From Heliocidaris tuberculata (lineage: Eukaryota > Echinodermata > Echinoidea > Camarodonta > Echinometridae), in the NCBI GenBank assembly GCA_025618425.1, contig CM046837.1:22018351-22082350 (forward strand): a stretch of 64,000 nt of DNA, written 5' to 3'. Shown here in pieces: positions 43,833-55,313 of this stretch. The notes under the pieces were generated by a model, which was given only the letters and a program-made list of their open reading frames with translations, was not told the DNA's origin and did no database searches. How positions within the stretch are numbered: position 1 is the first letter of the stretch; each line of letters opens with the position of its first letter. The translations under genes were made by a program, and so were the position numbers.

Positions 43833-45127
43833 AACAGCACAACATCGCAGGGGATCTAGGCATAGGCCAGGAAAATTCTATTCCGTGTAGGGTACGTTTG
43901 GCAGATGACACATGTCCATTTTGATATTGACTAAAACCACTTCTGAAGGCTCGAATGCATGAGATCTTGAATCAAATGCATTTTCATTTTACCCTCAACA
44001 GGATTACTGGACATATAGGCATGACTTTCATTTCCCTTTAAAGCAAATAAATACCTGATATTTCCCTTCACTGACATAATTTTGTTTTAATCGTGAATTT
44101 AATCAGGCATAAAGCTGTTCTGTCACATTTCTACTTTGAATTCAGTGAAACTGCAAGCAAAAGGCTAGAACAGCAGTAAGTCAAATCGCTCTCTGCAGCC
44201 ACTTTTGAAAATGAGCAGGGAGAGGAAACTTTTGACTAAGCTTATATCTCGGCGCACAAACCGCTTTTGTGATATTTCCCTCAAGGCACTTTGAGTTGAT
44301 GTTGGAGTTTATAACCCTATTGTAAACTCTCAAAACAATACCAGCTGCAAACCCACATTCCTGACATATCAAGAGTTCTAGCTTTAGAATTTACTTGATA
44401 ACCTTTTACTTGCAACCCAAGTAAATGCTCGTTTTTCCTACTCTGCCCATTACTTTCACATTGAATTCACTGAAACTGCAACAAAAAAGGTTTATAAAAG
44501 CGTTTGCTGGGCCTGTAATTGTTTTATAGATACGGCCTAATGATCGTTACTGTCGATTTTATGGAACCTTTAAAACCAATCAATGTAGGTCATTAAAAGA
44601 CCAAAGATTTACCGACATTTCACCACCACAAGTTAACGTATAGAAAAATCGGGCAAGTGGTTATTTGGTTACTCACCGGTACTTACTTATACCACTTTCA
44701 AACAAGTTTCCTCGCTGAACTTGCCCGGTGGAAACCTCAAAATTTCGGCCGAAAGTCAGATCAGATTCAGGGTTTTAAAATGAAAGTCAACGTCGATGCG
44801 ACGGTACGGGATCATAGTGTGACCGGTCGGAAGTCATAACTGACCTCTGACGTATTTCCCAGGGGAAGTTATCCGCCGAACTTTCAAACCGACTTCTTCC
44901 CCGCTGAAACTCTCCTTCCCCCGGAAAGTTCTCCACCTCGGTAGGTGGAGAAGTTACCCGGGAAGTTCTTCGGCTTTTCGCGGGGAACTTTTTCCTTGTT
45001 CCTTTCAGACAGGACCTTTCCCCGCGAAACTCAGTCTGAACTTGGTTTACATGGGTATTAGTGTTAGTTTCTTCATGTTCCTTGTGAAGCATTCTCAGCA
45101 ACAGTTTTCTTTCATCTTGCTAGGTCT
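43833..45127. other. No gene seen; self-complementary block at 44640-45050
   Basis: 44640-45050 is rich in short inverted phrases around GGAAACTT/AAGTTTCC and holds the palindrome TTCTCCACCTCGGTAGGTGGAGAA (44928-44951). It is probably a non-autonomous foldback element, but I could not set its ends. Confidence 0.4.
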
Positions 45128-45960
45128 TCCGCTAAAGTCTTTGCCTCCTCCCACCTCAATCCAATTTCCTGTAGGTCTCTTTTCACTGTTCTTGCCCATA
45201 TAAATACAGGTCTCCCCCCTTTTTTTGTTGTTGTTGTTGTTGCCCCTTCTGGTTTCCACTCTAGGGCGGTTTTGGATGTCTTTCTTCTGGCATTCTTTAG
45301 GTTTGACCCAGGACCTTTCGGTGTCGTTCTTTCACTATTGTACTGAGTTTTGTTAGCTTAGATCGTAACAAAACTTTCTCGTTTGTCACTCTGTCTTTCT
45401 AGCTGATACCTAGTAATTTTCGGAGACATCTTTGGTGGAAAACATCGAGCTTGTGTGCTGCCCCATCTGCCGTCTTCCACGCCTCACTGGCGTATATGGC
45501 AACTGTGGTGACAAGAGTAGTATACAGCATAATTTTGCATTTGAGAGCGATCTCCCCTGACTCCCAGATTTTCTTAAGCCTTTTAAATACAGAGTTTACT
45601 GTGCCTAGTTTGCATGACATGTCTCCTACAATGTAACCCTGGTTAGAGTATATTGACTCTGAGTCCTACCTTGAATGCTGTGATTGCAAGGTTGTCTGTC
45701 ATCCTCTTCAGGTTCTGGACCAAGTCTCCTAGGAAGGCCAGGTCATCCGCAAAGTCATGATCGGTAAGCCTGATGTAGTGGGTCAATTGTATACCATAAG
45801 TTGGGTCATCTATAGCTCGTCGCATTACAAAGTCCATGGTGATCAGGAACAGAAATGGTGATAATATGCAGCCTTGACGTACTCCTGATAGAATAATGAA
45901 GTAGTCTTTGTGACTGGTACTTGACCTGATTCAGCAGCATGAGTTCATGCTTGTTTTTAA

Positions 45961-46485
45961 GTCTTTAACACATGGCCCGCTATTGTCGACCATTGTCACT
46001 TCCGGGCTCATGCTTCTGTCGACGATCGTCGACAGAAATCACGGACAAAAGATGAAGCGCTAATACAATTGAATGGGCGCACGCGTGCTCTATTCCTGTG
46101 TATCAATGCGTTGTACACACACACACAGCTTTCGTTCCACTGCATTTTCGATATTTGCTTACATTCGCTTTTTTCGAGTAAATGATCTTTTTTAATGCGT
46201 TTTTCTGTCGCGAAATATTATGGAAAGGGATGTCTAAGGGGGAATCTGAGAGTCCTGTTAGAATTTGTCATCCTAATATTTATGCCAATATATCTTACTA
46301 TATGTGCAAAATAATAAGTTATACATCATTAGAAAATAAAGACTCTACAACTTTGCTGTACATTATTTTCCCATAAAAAGCACCAGTAAGAAGTAACTGA
46401 AGAGTAAAACCCCTGTACTAGTTCATCACATCACCCTTTAAAATAATCCAGCAGCTGTGGGTTTCGTAATGCACAGGGCAAAGAG
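45961..46485. mobile_element. TTAA-flanked element inserted in the LINE
   Basis: TTAA lies on both sides (45957-45960 and 46486-46489). The right end read inward is CTCTTTGCCCTGTGCATTAC and the left end GTCTTTAACACATGG. Both ends recur in the shorter copy at 7075-7216. The TTAA target and CCCTTTGC-type end suggest a piggyBac-like non-autonomous element. The LINE reading frame is interrupted here, with conserved LINE protein on both sides. Confidence 0.75.
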
Positions 46486-46816
46486 TTAAAATTCATATAT
46501 AGCTTGTTAAAGTCAATACTCTGTTCAATAATGTTTCTTAGGGTAAGTATATGTTCACTGCATGATCCCCCACTGCGGAATCCTGCCTGCTATTCACGCA
46601 GTATTAGGTCAACAATTTCTTTTAGCATTTTGAGGAGTACTGCACGGAATATCTTGCCTGGGACTGAGAGTAGTGTGATACCTCTCCAATTATTGCAGTT
46701 GGTAGCCTGATTATCATTCCTTTCCTCCACTCTTCAGGCACTTTCTCCTGCTCCCAGACCATGTTGAACAGATGTTGGAGCTGTCGTTCTAGTTCTTGGT
46801 AACAATGTTTAAGCAA

Positions 46817-47033
46817 TTCAGGTGTAAGTTTGTCTGTACCTGTTAATTTTTCTTTCTTTAGTCCTTTAATTTCATCATGGACTTCTGCTTCGTTGATCTC
46901 TGTTCACTATCCACATCCAGATGAAATTCAGGTATAAGTTGTCTGTACCTGTTGATTTTTCTTTCTTTAGTCCTTTAATTGCATCATGGACTTCTGCTTC
47001 GTTGATCTCTGTTCACTATCCACATCCAGATGA
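46817..47033 (+). repeat. ~108-bp tandem duplication inside the LINE
   Basis: The block AATTCAGGTRTAAGTTTGTC through CCACATCCAGATGA occurs twice in tandem with few differences, affecting the linker before the reverse transcriptase. Confidence 0.9.
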
Positions 47034-47894
47034 TTCATTTTATCTGTTTACTAAAGTCTATATACACGAGGGAGGATCCGGCTGATTGAGGACTTGGAAT
47101 TCTGCTCTTCTTCTGTCATGAGGTTCTTCCAACAATTGTCCTTAATTGGGATTGCGCTTTGATTACTAGTGCCACCTAATTATTTCGTAATCCGGTAAAG
47201 TGCTTTGGTATCGTTCCTACTGGCTGTCTTTTGTGCTCCTTGCTCTTTTTTCTGGAGCCGTGTCTTCTTCTTCTTCTTCCCCCCCCCCCTTTTTTTGTGA
47301 CTTCCTTGTCAAGAAAGGAGTACCGTTGTGCTTGAATATCTCTAACTTTCTGTAAGTCTGTCTGGTCTCTTATATTCTTTACTTTCTTCCGTTCATCTAT
47401 GAGCTGCCCTGCTCAATATCATGTGAATGTTCCTGCAAATCGCTTTGTCAGTTCCAGCTGAAATTTCTTTGATGAAGCTCCATTCTTCACGTTTTCAAAA
47501 GCAGTGGGTCGATCTTCATGCTTCTCTACCTTGCGTTTAGCTTCAGACGGATTGTGCCAGCCAGAAGGTAGTGGTCTGACCAGTTCTGATTTTTACACAT
47601 ATACGATACTTTCCAAAGTCACATGCGAACAGCAATAGCAGTTAAAAGCAGTATGCATAAAAATCACATTTTAGCGAGGTTGTCGGCGGTCCCACTACGC
47701 AAAAATGGAAATTCGCGTTTCTTAGGCTTGTCCATAAGGAACTTGGTTCCGAAAACTGAGCTGTATTTCGAGAATTTTTCACATTTAGATGGGGATTTTT
47801 CATGTGTCGTAAGCTCAAAAGTGTACAATCATCAGCAGTCAGTGTGTTAGACGCACACGCGATATCTCCATAAGTCTTGTGTCATTTTCTGATA

Positions 47895-48178
47895 CACTCT
47901 AAAAAATCCCGGGTCAAAGTGCTGATCCTTTTTCCGAGTCAAAAGTTTTTGATCCTTTCCGTGTAAAATTTGACACGGAACTTGGTCGGTTCGGCATTTT
48001 TCCCCTGCCTAAATTATATTTTGACCCCTTTCCGGATCAGAAGAATTTTGTAATTTGCATATTCTCAAGAGGAGAACTTTTGATTGGATGGGGTGATGTT
48101 GCGCGATGCGAGACGCATAATCAAGCTTTCCAATTGGTCAAATTTTTAGGCGCGATTTCTAAAACATTTTTCGGAATC
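47895..48178 (+). promoter_or_regulatory. 5' region of SAM gene: CACT end and subterminal-like repeats
   Basis: CACTCTAAAAAATCCCGGGT starts at 47895. It is followed by repeated GGGTCAAA / TTTTGATCC / TTTGACCCC motifs in both orientations to about 48035, then AT-rich DNA with two CCAAT/ATTGG-type boxes (48078, 48129) just before the start codon. The first part resembles the end of a CACTA/EnSpm-type transposon; the second part may be the promoter. Confidence 0.5.
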
Positions 48179-48266
48179 ATGATGGAGGCCGGAGCTGTCA
48201 GATCGGTAGAAATAAAGACACTTCTTACGGAGTGGGGGCTGCAAAGATACTTTTCTAACTTTGAAG
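48179..48266 (+). CDS. SAM-domain gene (SAMD3-like), exon 1
   Basis: Two adjacent ATGs (48179 and 48182) open MMEAGAVRSVEIKTLLTEWG, then LQRYFSNFE. The exon ends in phase 1 at GAAG|GTATGT. The LLTEWGLQRYFSNF segment is a typical first half of a SAM domain, a helical protein-interaction module. Downstream exons at 53506, 54258 and 55229 complete the SAM domain and add a region (FGERPSSDVKLSMAKAIVEE, FPRLMDKEGAGY) that I recognise from SAMD3-like proteins of fish and marine invertebrates, whose function is poorly known. The upstream frame is open without a better start. Exon 2 is damaged, so this copy may be a pseudogene. Confidence 0.65.
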
Positions 48267-51200
48267 GTATGTAGAGAAATTTTTAATGATTTATCTATAG
48301 TCTAGTTATTCCAATTTGATCTGTTATTTTATTCATTAATTGGACCGTTAACGTTAAGTTAGTCATAACGTTAAGTGAGCTGCAGCACGACGACATCGCG
48401 ACGCGAATGACTGGCTGTAATCAATGTCTGCATGGCCAGGACAGTCTTTAAACAGTTAATGTTAGGCCTAAGTTAACCGTTACGTTAGAGTCTTACCGTT
48501 AGGCTAACAAAAATGAAGCACTCTCTTTTGTCTTTTGATTCAACACAAACTATTCATAAAATACACAAATCATCAATATTTGTTCTCAAATATAGTCTAT
48601 AGGGTCTAGAGTATTCTAACAAACTGTTACTCAGTTAACTGTGACAAGAGTCAAGACACGTAAAATTTGGGGTCTAACTAAGACTACGTTAAGTAGATCT
48701 AAGTAATAGAGCTAGACTAGGCTAGAGTCTACTGTCTATTGCTTGTCCGGATGTAAATCTATAATAACGTTAAGTAGATCTAAGTAATAGAGCTAGACTA
48801 GGCTAGAGTCTACTGTCTATTGCTTGTCCGGATGTAAATCTATAATAGAATACGTCTTTGGCATGAAAATTTTCCGCGTATCTGCGGATTTCCGCTTTTT
48901 CCTCCGAGCCTAGATTTTTTTTCCGCGTATTTCACACTTTTCCATAAAAAATTACGGTTTTCCGCGCATACGTCATCGTGTATATACACTATATACATGG
49001 GCATGCAATGAAGACGGAATCGGAGGCGATCCCTTACTCCTTGACCTTAGCTTATACACGCGTGTACTCACGCAACAACTTTGTGTAGACTCTACATGCG
49101 AAGGGATCGCATAATAACTGCCGAGGATTACACAAAATACCTCCCGTAATCGCGCACTCGCATGAAGGCAGAAGGCTATTCATACTACAAGCACATGCAT
49201 GTTATCACATGTACACAGTCACACAACCCATGTGCAGTGCACACCGTAATGTCTCAAGCAAGTGAATGATCTGGCTTTTGCCGATTTGGATTGTACTTTT
49301 AAAAGGATAAGCCTTGAAAATTTCCAGTTTTACAGCAAGATCGTGTGGACAAGATTAGATCTCTAGAGTTTGACTTTATCACGGCTTTTGGAAAAAGTAA
49401 ACAGCATGCATTTTGCAAGGTATGTGATCATCGACGATGGGATATTTCGATCGATCACGGCCACCGCAGCGCGGCCGTGTTGTTGAACGCAGTACTAGAT
49501 CCAAGTCAAAACCACTTCACGTCTACTAACGTTAGATTCGATATAGATATACGTTTGTGATTAAAAATTGGCAAAATTGGGCTAAAATTTGTTTTCTAAG
49601 AGTACCTAATTAAGTTAGCAGTGAAGACTCTACCGTCTGTCTATGACTATTGGCATGGGGAAGGTTGATAAATGTCAGAAAATTTTAGGCCTAGATCAGA
49701 CTTACTGTTAGTGTTAGTGTTACTGTCTAAAGTCAAGATAGCTAGAAATAGAATAATGAGAAAATGAAACTTCAACTGAAATTCCCATCAAAGCCAAATA
49801 GATCTATGTATAGATCTAGTTAATTATTTTAGAAAACACTTGTTTGAAGTCAAGTACTGAATCATTTTCAAAAAATAGGAAAATTAGGGCAAAAAAGGTG
49901 AGCTTGTTGTGGCAAAAAGTACATGGGTAAGTTTATCCCCAATACTAAATAGCTGTCTAGATTGATCTATTTTTTTTTTGTAGCCTAGGCCCGAGGAAAA
50001 GTTAATCCAGGCCCACTTAAACCGGGGGGGGGGGGGCACTCAACTATATTGCTGTACATAAGCGCGACCAAAAAACGCGTGAAAAGGGTAGTTTTTGCCG
50101 ACTAAGGCGCGTGACACGTTTAGGATGTCAAAAACGCCAAAAATTGGGAAAAAGGGTAATATGTTTGTGGAGTTTTTCAATACGCGTTTAGGGTATATTT
50201 TCCCCCTTAGTTGTCTGGATTTCGCTGGGGATCCAGAATTGCAAGAGTCTCTTTTAAAAACTTTAATCGTTCTCCCCCCCCCCCCCCAACAACCACCACC
50301 ACCCACTACAGACCCAGGTCAAATACAAACTCTCATACAGAATTAATATGAGACATATTTGAAGGGGAGTGCCTAAAATATTGTTCTTTATCATTGTAAC
50401 CTCCTATTACTCAACAACATTAAACCTTATCAAGAACTCGTTCTCTTTAATCAGGAACGAGATTACATGTGTGTTTTAATCGTGTTCATATTTCTTTTTT
50501 CTAAATAAATTATTCTAAGATGTTTTCAGAAACAGACATGGTAGTTATCATCCTTTGTTATTCTACACAAGCATCTAAAGGGAGATATCCAATGGAGAAA
50601 TAACTTGGTGTTGTCACATGCTGTATAAATTGCTATTGTTAATATCAGAAATAGTTGCTATTGACAGGTACGTTTGAGAGGTTTAATTTAAATTGAGATT
50701 AAATGTTTAAGGTGGTTAAACCTTGACTTTTTAGAGGTTTAATTGAGGCAGACCTTGTTTAGGGGTATGTTTTACGGGTTATACTTGTTTAGTGCTGAAA
50801 AGCTGTTTTCTGTGTTTTTTTGTTGACGTGCATCGATTTTTTGTTGTTGTACATTGTACATCGATGATGTACAGGCCTGAATGAGACCCTCCCCCCCCCC
50901 CCCGGCAAATAACACGAATATATGGTTACTGTTTAATTGAGCTAGACCCCTAATTTTGATAGAAAATTTCTATGATTCTGAAGGCATTTTTACCACAGCA
51001 TATTCGCAAAACAGTATGTAAATGACTATGCGAAAACTGCCCAAGTTACGTTTTCTTGGAAAAACCCCAACAAAATTTGGGATTGCTTACTAACTAACCA
51101 ACTGATATGGGTACGTGCGCGCAAGCTGCAGCCTCCTGGCTTAATACGATACCAAACTTGTCATGGTAGCTTCAATCATGTCAATGGTTCTGATAAAAAT

Positions 51201-51487
51201 CAAGAAATACTTCAGTTTGAAAGCACAGAATGTAACAGCACCACCCTGTTTATGGAGCGAGTTTATGATCGACACATGACCATTATAGTTATTCATTTTT
51301 ACGTACATATGCCAATGTCTTTAGTCATTGATTTAATATAGCTTAATATTTATTCATCATCTGATTCAAATTTTAAAAACAGACTTTTCAAGTGTGAAAA
51401 TGCCCAGCCATAAGCCAGGGCGATTTGTGATTCGTGATCATTGTATCTTGAATAATCACTTCTGCAATTGCATACTTTTGTTATCAT
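48267..51487 (+). other. SAM-gene intron 1, proximal part
   Basis: The interval contains the 81-bp perfect tandem duplication (48686-48847), a poly-G run (50023-50037) and poly-C runs (50273-50287, 50889-50902). An exon-like frame at 49328-49419 ending AAG|GTATGT is discussed among the rejected items. Nothing else was recognised. Confidence 0.5.
48686..48847 (+). repeat. Perfect 81-bp tandem duplication
   Basis: The unit from ACGTTAAGTAGATCTAAG to CTATAATA occurs twice back to back with no differences, in intron 1 of the SAM gene. Confidence 0.93.
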
Positions 51488-53344
51488 TAGGGGTGGGAGT
51501 TTCGGGTATTTTTTCAATTCGGGAACCCGACTATTTTTCGGGCTGGTTCCCGGTTACCCGAAAATGATATAACACGAATTACAAGCCAATATTTACCCCT
51601 AAGAAGCTACAAACACTGTGGGAAAACTCCTTTGTGTTCGGCAACTGAAATAAACCATTCGAGGAAAAAAAAACAACAACAAAAACAACAACAACAACAA
51701 CAAAACAGGCGGAGGAAATCGCGTGGGTGCAAGACAGGATAGGCATAAGCCGCCTAAATCTAATCTGTAGAAATTGTCTACCGTCTAATCATGCCAGCGC
51801 GCCAGCGCCTTAGGTAGTCACGCGCGGTCAACAGTCCCCTCGCACATGTTTATCCAAAATACATGAATGTACATGTACTTATAAAAAAGGAAGGGGAATA
51901 CAAAGAAATCTTATGAAGAAAAACTCGTTTGAGACGATGATCATGATGATTCTTAATAATTTTGTACGGGCAGCTCTTGGGAATTTTGACATCGTGATCG
52001 TAGAGATCGAGTCACTTACTCACTTTGTACACAAACTTCACTGTTCACACGGAGTATTGATTTGCCTGGCGAAAATGGCGAGCTTTCTGTAGTATCTACA
52101 CTCCTCATACTCTAATTATACACATTGCGAGTCCTCACGCACGCGGTCATCGTCTCACCGACAGTTTCATTCTCAACGTGTGATCAACCCGCCAATTATT
52201 GAAATTCACACACACGTACCACTACTAGTACACATAAAATCATCAATACATGCCGGGTCCTCTCTCTTCGCCAGTAGCACCATTGATATCATCATCGATC
52301 ATCATAATCATCAAAGACATCATCATCATATCATCATTATCAAGATAATAACATCATCAAAACAATTATCTTCATCAGACATCAAATATCATCATTCATC
52401 AAACTCATCATTCATCAAAAAAAATCATCAAGCCAACATTTTCTTCTCTGTCCGACTGCAACTTCATCCTTTAACACACACATGCGGTTCCCTTTTGAAA
52501 TTCGATCTGTTTATACAAAGCGCCTTTCCGCCCAATGCCGCCGCGGTATATGAAAGGAAAAAAGAAAAAAGAAAAAAAAAAAAAGGCGCATACCTTCATT
52601 GGCTGGCTGGCATATGACTTGTCATGACTTGTTATTAACGGACCGCTCATGAAATGACGTCACAAGCCCAATTTTATGAATGAAAATGTTAATCGCGCGC
52701 ACTGTAGACATCCTTTGCTTCTCACAGCCTTGCTTTTCACTTTCGCATGAACAATGAAGGATATTATTTTGGATATATCGTTCATGTACTCTTAATCTGA
52801 TTTCAGTAATTGGTAACTTCTTTGCTAAAGTTTCAGGATATTGTGACAGTGTCAGATCGTGATCGTCGATGTTAAAAATACCTGTTTAATAGTGTACGAG
52901 TTGTGAGATGCCACGTGCGAGTGTGGAGCGACTGTTGAATATGCATGAGTTTGTAAACCTTACGCCCGTTAATCGCTCATAGACTTATCGTTCACTGCAA
53001 AGAAGGGGGAAGGGCACTAAATGCAAATTATGTCATGGGTTCAATGAACCAATGAGCAGTCTCCGAATAGCGGCAGTGAGCTTTGCTCTCTGTGTATACG
53101 AATGTGTAAGGTTATGTTTCACAGTGAGTTGAACGAATCAAAAGCGCATCACTGCAATGGTGCGCTAGAGCGCTACTAGGTCTATATAGTAAATGGCTGT
53201 TCGACGTTCATCTACCGCCTTGTCGTGTACATACATAGGTGATAATTAAATACTCATTTTCGGGTATTGGTTATCTAATATTTTGACCCGGGTCCCGAGG
53301 CTCTCGGGCGGGACTCGGGTACCCGGTTTTTAGTCCCAGCCCTA
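51488..53344. mobile_element. hAT-like element, 1.86 kb, perfect 8-bp TSD
   Basis: The left end TAGGGGTGGGAGTTTCGGG and the inverse of the right end TAGGGCTGGGACTAAAAACC form the inverted repeats. Identical octamers gttatcat flank it (51480-51487 and 53345-53352). Subterminal CGGGTACCCG-type motifs occur at both ends. The interior has an (ATC)n-rich block (52270-52430) and no transposase that I can recognise. It is inserted in SAM-gene intron 1, about 160 bp before exon 2. Confidence 0.85.
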
Positions 53345-53505
53345 GTTATCATACATGTAGAATGTAGCTAATATGTACAGGTTTTTTAAGTTTTAAAAAA
53401 AATGCATCAAAGAAGCTAAAATCACCATGTAATGCAAAAGTCGGCAAGTTCATGATGCATGAACCTATTTATTATTTATTATCATTATTATTTTTTATAT
53501 TGCAG

Positions 53506-53634
53506 CTAATGAAGTGGACAAGTAAACATTTCTTCTCCTGGACATATATAGACTCTGTGAAAGAACTCATACCTCAGGTTGGCCCCCGTGTAAGATTCTT
53601 GGACGAGCTGAGAAAGTGGAAGGAACTGAAGAAG
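53506..53634 (+). pseudogene. SAM-domain gene, exon 2 with stop and frameshift
   Basis: After the acceptor TATATTGCAG, the phase-1 frame required by exon 1 reads ANEVDK-stop-TFLLLD, which fits the middle of a SAM domain (E-x-D-G-E-T-F-L-L-L). The next part of the domain, DSVKELIPQVGPRVRFLDEL then RKWKELKK, lies in a different frame. The switch falls at an ATATATA run near 53544-53550; the exon is 129 nt, whereas phase 1 to phase 0 would require a length of 3n+2. The exon ends in phase 0 at AAG|GTATAC. So one nonsense change (TAA, 53523-53525) and one indel break it. A different exon joining in frame 0 avoids both but gives no SAM-like first half. Confidence 0.65.
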
Positions 53635-54257
53635 GTATACATGTACCAGTATTGATACTGTTGATTGTACGGAGGAAGTCAGATGGGTGGGGGGCTTTGG
53701 TATGACCAAAGGAGGGGGCACAATGAACTTGCTATTGTAACGTAACTCAGTTTTAACAACTAAAAAAAATTATTTTGTTGGGAGCTTAGGCGCCTTATTA
53801 AAAGTCTTGTCCCGCGGTTTTGATTGTCTTCACCGCAGGCCAATTAATCCTTCCGGTCTTTTGTTGGGCTTTCCCGCTCATTCCTCTCTTTTCGGACACC
53901 AAAGTGTTTAGTCTGTATAGCTCCCTCTACGGCCACTATTTTCATTTTGATTCGGAGGGATAGGGAGCTGGATGGCTTGGGGGTGCGTTTATGGACAACT
54001 CCGTCTTTGCTGCCTGAAAAGACGCTTTCGGGCCAAATTGGTAGTTCCGGGAGGATTTAGAGGAGATAAGTAGAAGAAAAGACGCTCCACGGGAAAGACG
54101 CTAAAAGCTGCTTTCCAAATGGGCTCTGACTTTTGATAAGGTGCCTTAAATCTGAAAACATATTTTATGAATTCTGTATTTTTCTTTGCTTTTCTTTGTT
54201 GACCTACTGTAATAGAGCTCAATCACTTTCTGATTGCAATTTTTGCCCTTTGTACAG

Positions 54258-54397
54258 GATGTCAGAGGAATTCTGGAAAGGCACTGCAGTGGAGATGCAA
54301 TTATCCAAGATTTTGAAAATGGCCTGGTCTCATACAAATCTCGAATCTCTGCAGTACGCATTTTGGTGTTGCATCTTATCTCAGAATTTGGAGAGAG
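54258..54397 (+). CDS. SAM-domain gene, exon 3
   Basis: The phase-0 acceptor TTTGTACAG opens DVRGILERHCSGDAIIQDFE, then NGLVSYKSRISAVRILVLHL and ISEFGER. The phase-2 donor is GAGAG|GTAACA. The frame is fully open for 140 nt and in phase with both neighbours. It corresponds to the region after the SAM domain in SAMD3-like proteins. No catalytic motif is apparent. Confidence 0.75.
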
Positions 54398-55228
54398 GTA
54401 ACAACATTTTTCTTTACTGAATATTATTTCTTGCTTGCTATCACATATTTTAACGTTTGCATATCATTCTGATTGCAAGTGTGTAATATAATTGTAAAGC
54501 CATTATTTTTTTAAGCTTTGGATTTGCATAGTTTAATCTTAACCATGGACATGCTTCATGCATGCCTTGTACCAGATTAACTGTGATTGATGTGTATATA
54601 GACTTAAAAACCTGTTATCACTTGGTTTATTTTTATTTATTGTATGGCAAGTACTTGTAAATATGTGAAATTAGCATTTTCTTTATTACCCCTTTCACAA
54701 TACCATCATCAAATTATAAACATTATTCTATTGCAGATAATTGGATAAAAATTGCAGTCACAAACTGAGAAAATAATCCCCTTTTGTACGAGCCCCCCCC
54801 CCCCCCCCAATCCTTTAAAATATGGATAGTTGTCCGCACTTTGTAAGCACAAGAAAAGGCACTATATCAAAATAACTTTTGTATTGGATTGGCTGGTATA
54901 TGCACATGCCCCTTCAATATATACGAATCACATCCACATTTGTGTGTGGCTTTCCCTAGGGTGGAAATGCTGTATATTTTCCCACCAGGATCCCTAACTC
55001 CTGATGCTGCTAATATGGGTATAATTGTACCATCCCAAATATGAAGATTATTTTGCTACTGCTGAAATTTTACGACCAAATAATGCAGGTATAATTTCCA
55101 ACATTATTGAATTTTTGAAAGGGGTATGAATAGAGATTCATTTATTTAGTCATCAAAGGATACTTTGCTATCTCCTAAGTTTGAAAATGGTAATTTAATA
55201 CATTCATTGTACTTTATATTTGTCGCAG

Positions 55229-55313
55229 GCCATCATCTGATGTCAAGCTTTCCATGGCAAAGGCCATTGTTGAGGAGTTCCCAAGGCTTATGGATAAGGA
55301 GGGTGCTGGCTAT
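55229..55313 (+). CDS. SAM-domain gene, exon 4
   Basis: The phase-2 acceptor TTTGTCGCAG continues the frame as R-PSSDVKLSMAKAIVEEFP, then RLMDKEGAGY, ending in phase 0 at TAT|GTAAGA. The P-S-S-D-x-K...A-I-V-E-E-F-P...G-Y pattern is the most family-specific part seen. The following exon was not found in the window; it may lie beyond the 7.1-kb element or past the window end. Confidence 0.78.

Larger units (their letters stand above)
45128..47598 (-). pseudogene. RTE-type non-LTR retrotransposon, disrupted
   Basis: Reading from 47598 downward: end of the endonuclease and linker (NWSDHYLLAGTIRLKLN), then EAEVHDEIKGLKKEKLTGTD, NMVWEQEKVPEEWRKGMII (46700-46780), LRNIIEQSIDFNKLY (46490-46540), GVRQGCILSPFLFLITMDFV (45820-45880), the catalytic HDFADDLAFL (45730-45765), and the C-terminal KLDVFHQRCLRKLLGIS and GRPVFIWARTVKRDLQEIGL regions. 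This is the arrangement of RTE-like LINEs. It has multiple frameshifts and stops, a 108-bp internal tandem duplication (46817-47033) and a 525-bp insertion (45961-46485), so it is inactive. Confidence 0.85.

Noticed and set aside
49328..49419. Possible SAM-gene exon (LQQDRVDKIRSLEFDFITAF, donor AAG|GTATGT)
   Set aside because: Splice signals are acceptable, but the sequence does not fit the second half of a SAM domain, while exon 53506 does so directly from exon 1 in phase 1 apart from its two lesions. It remains a weak alternative.
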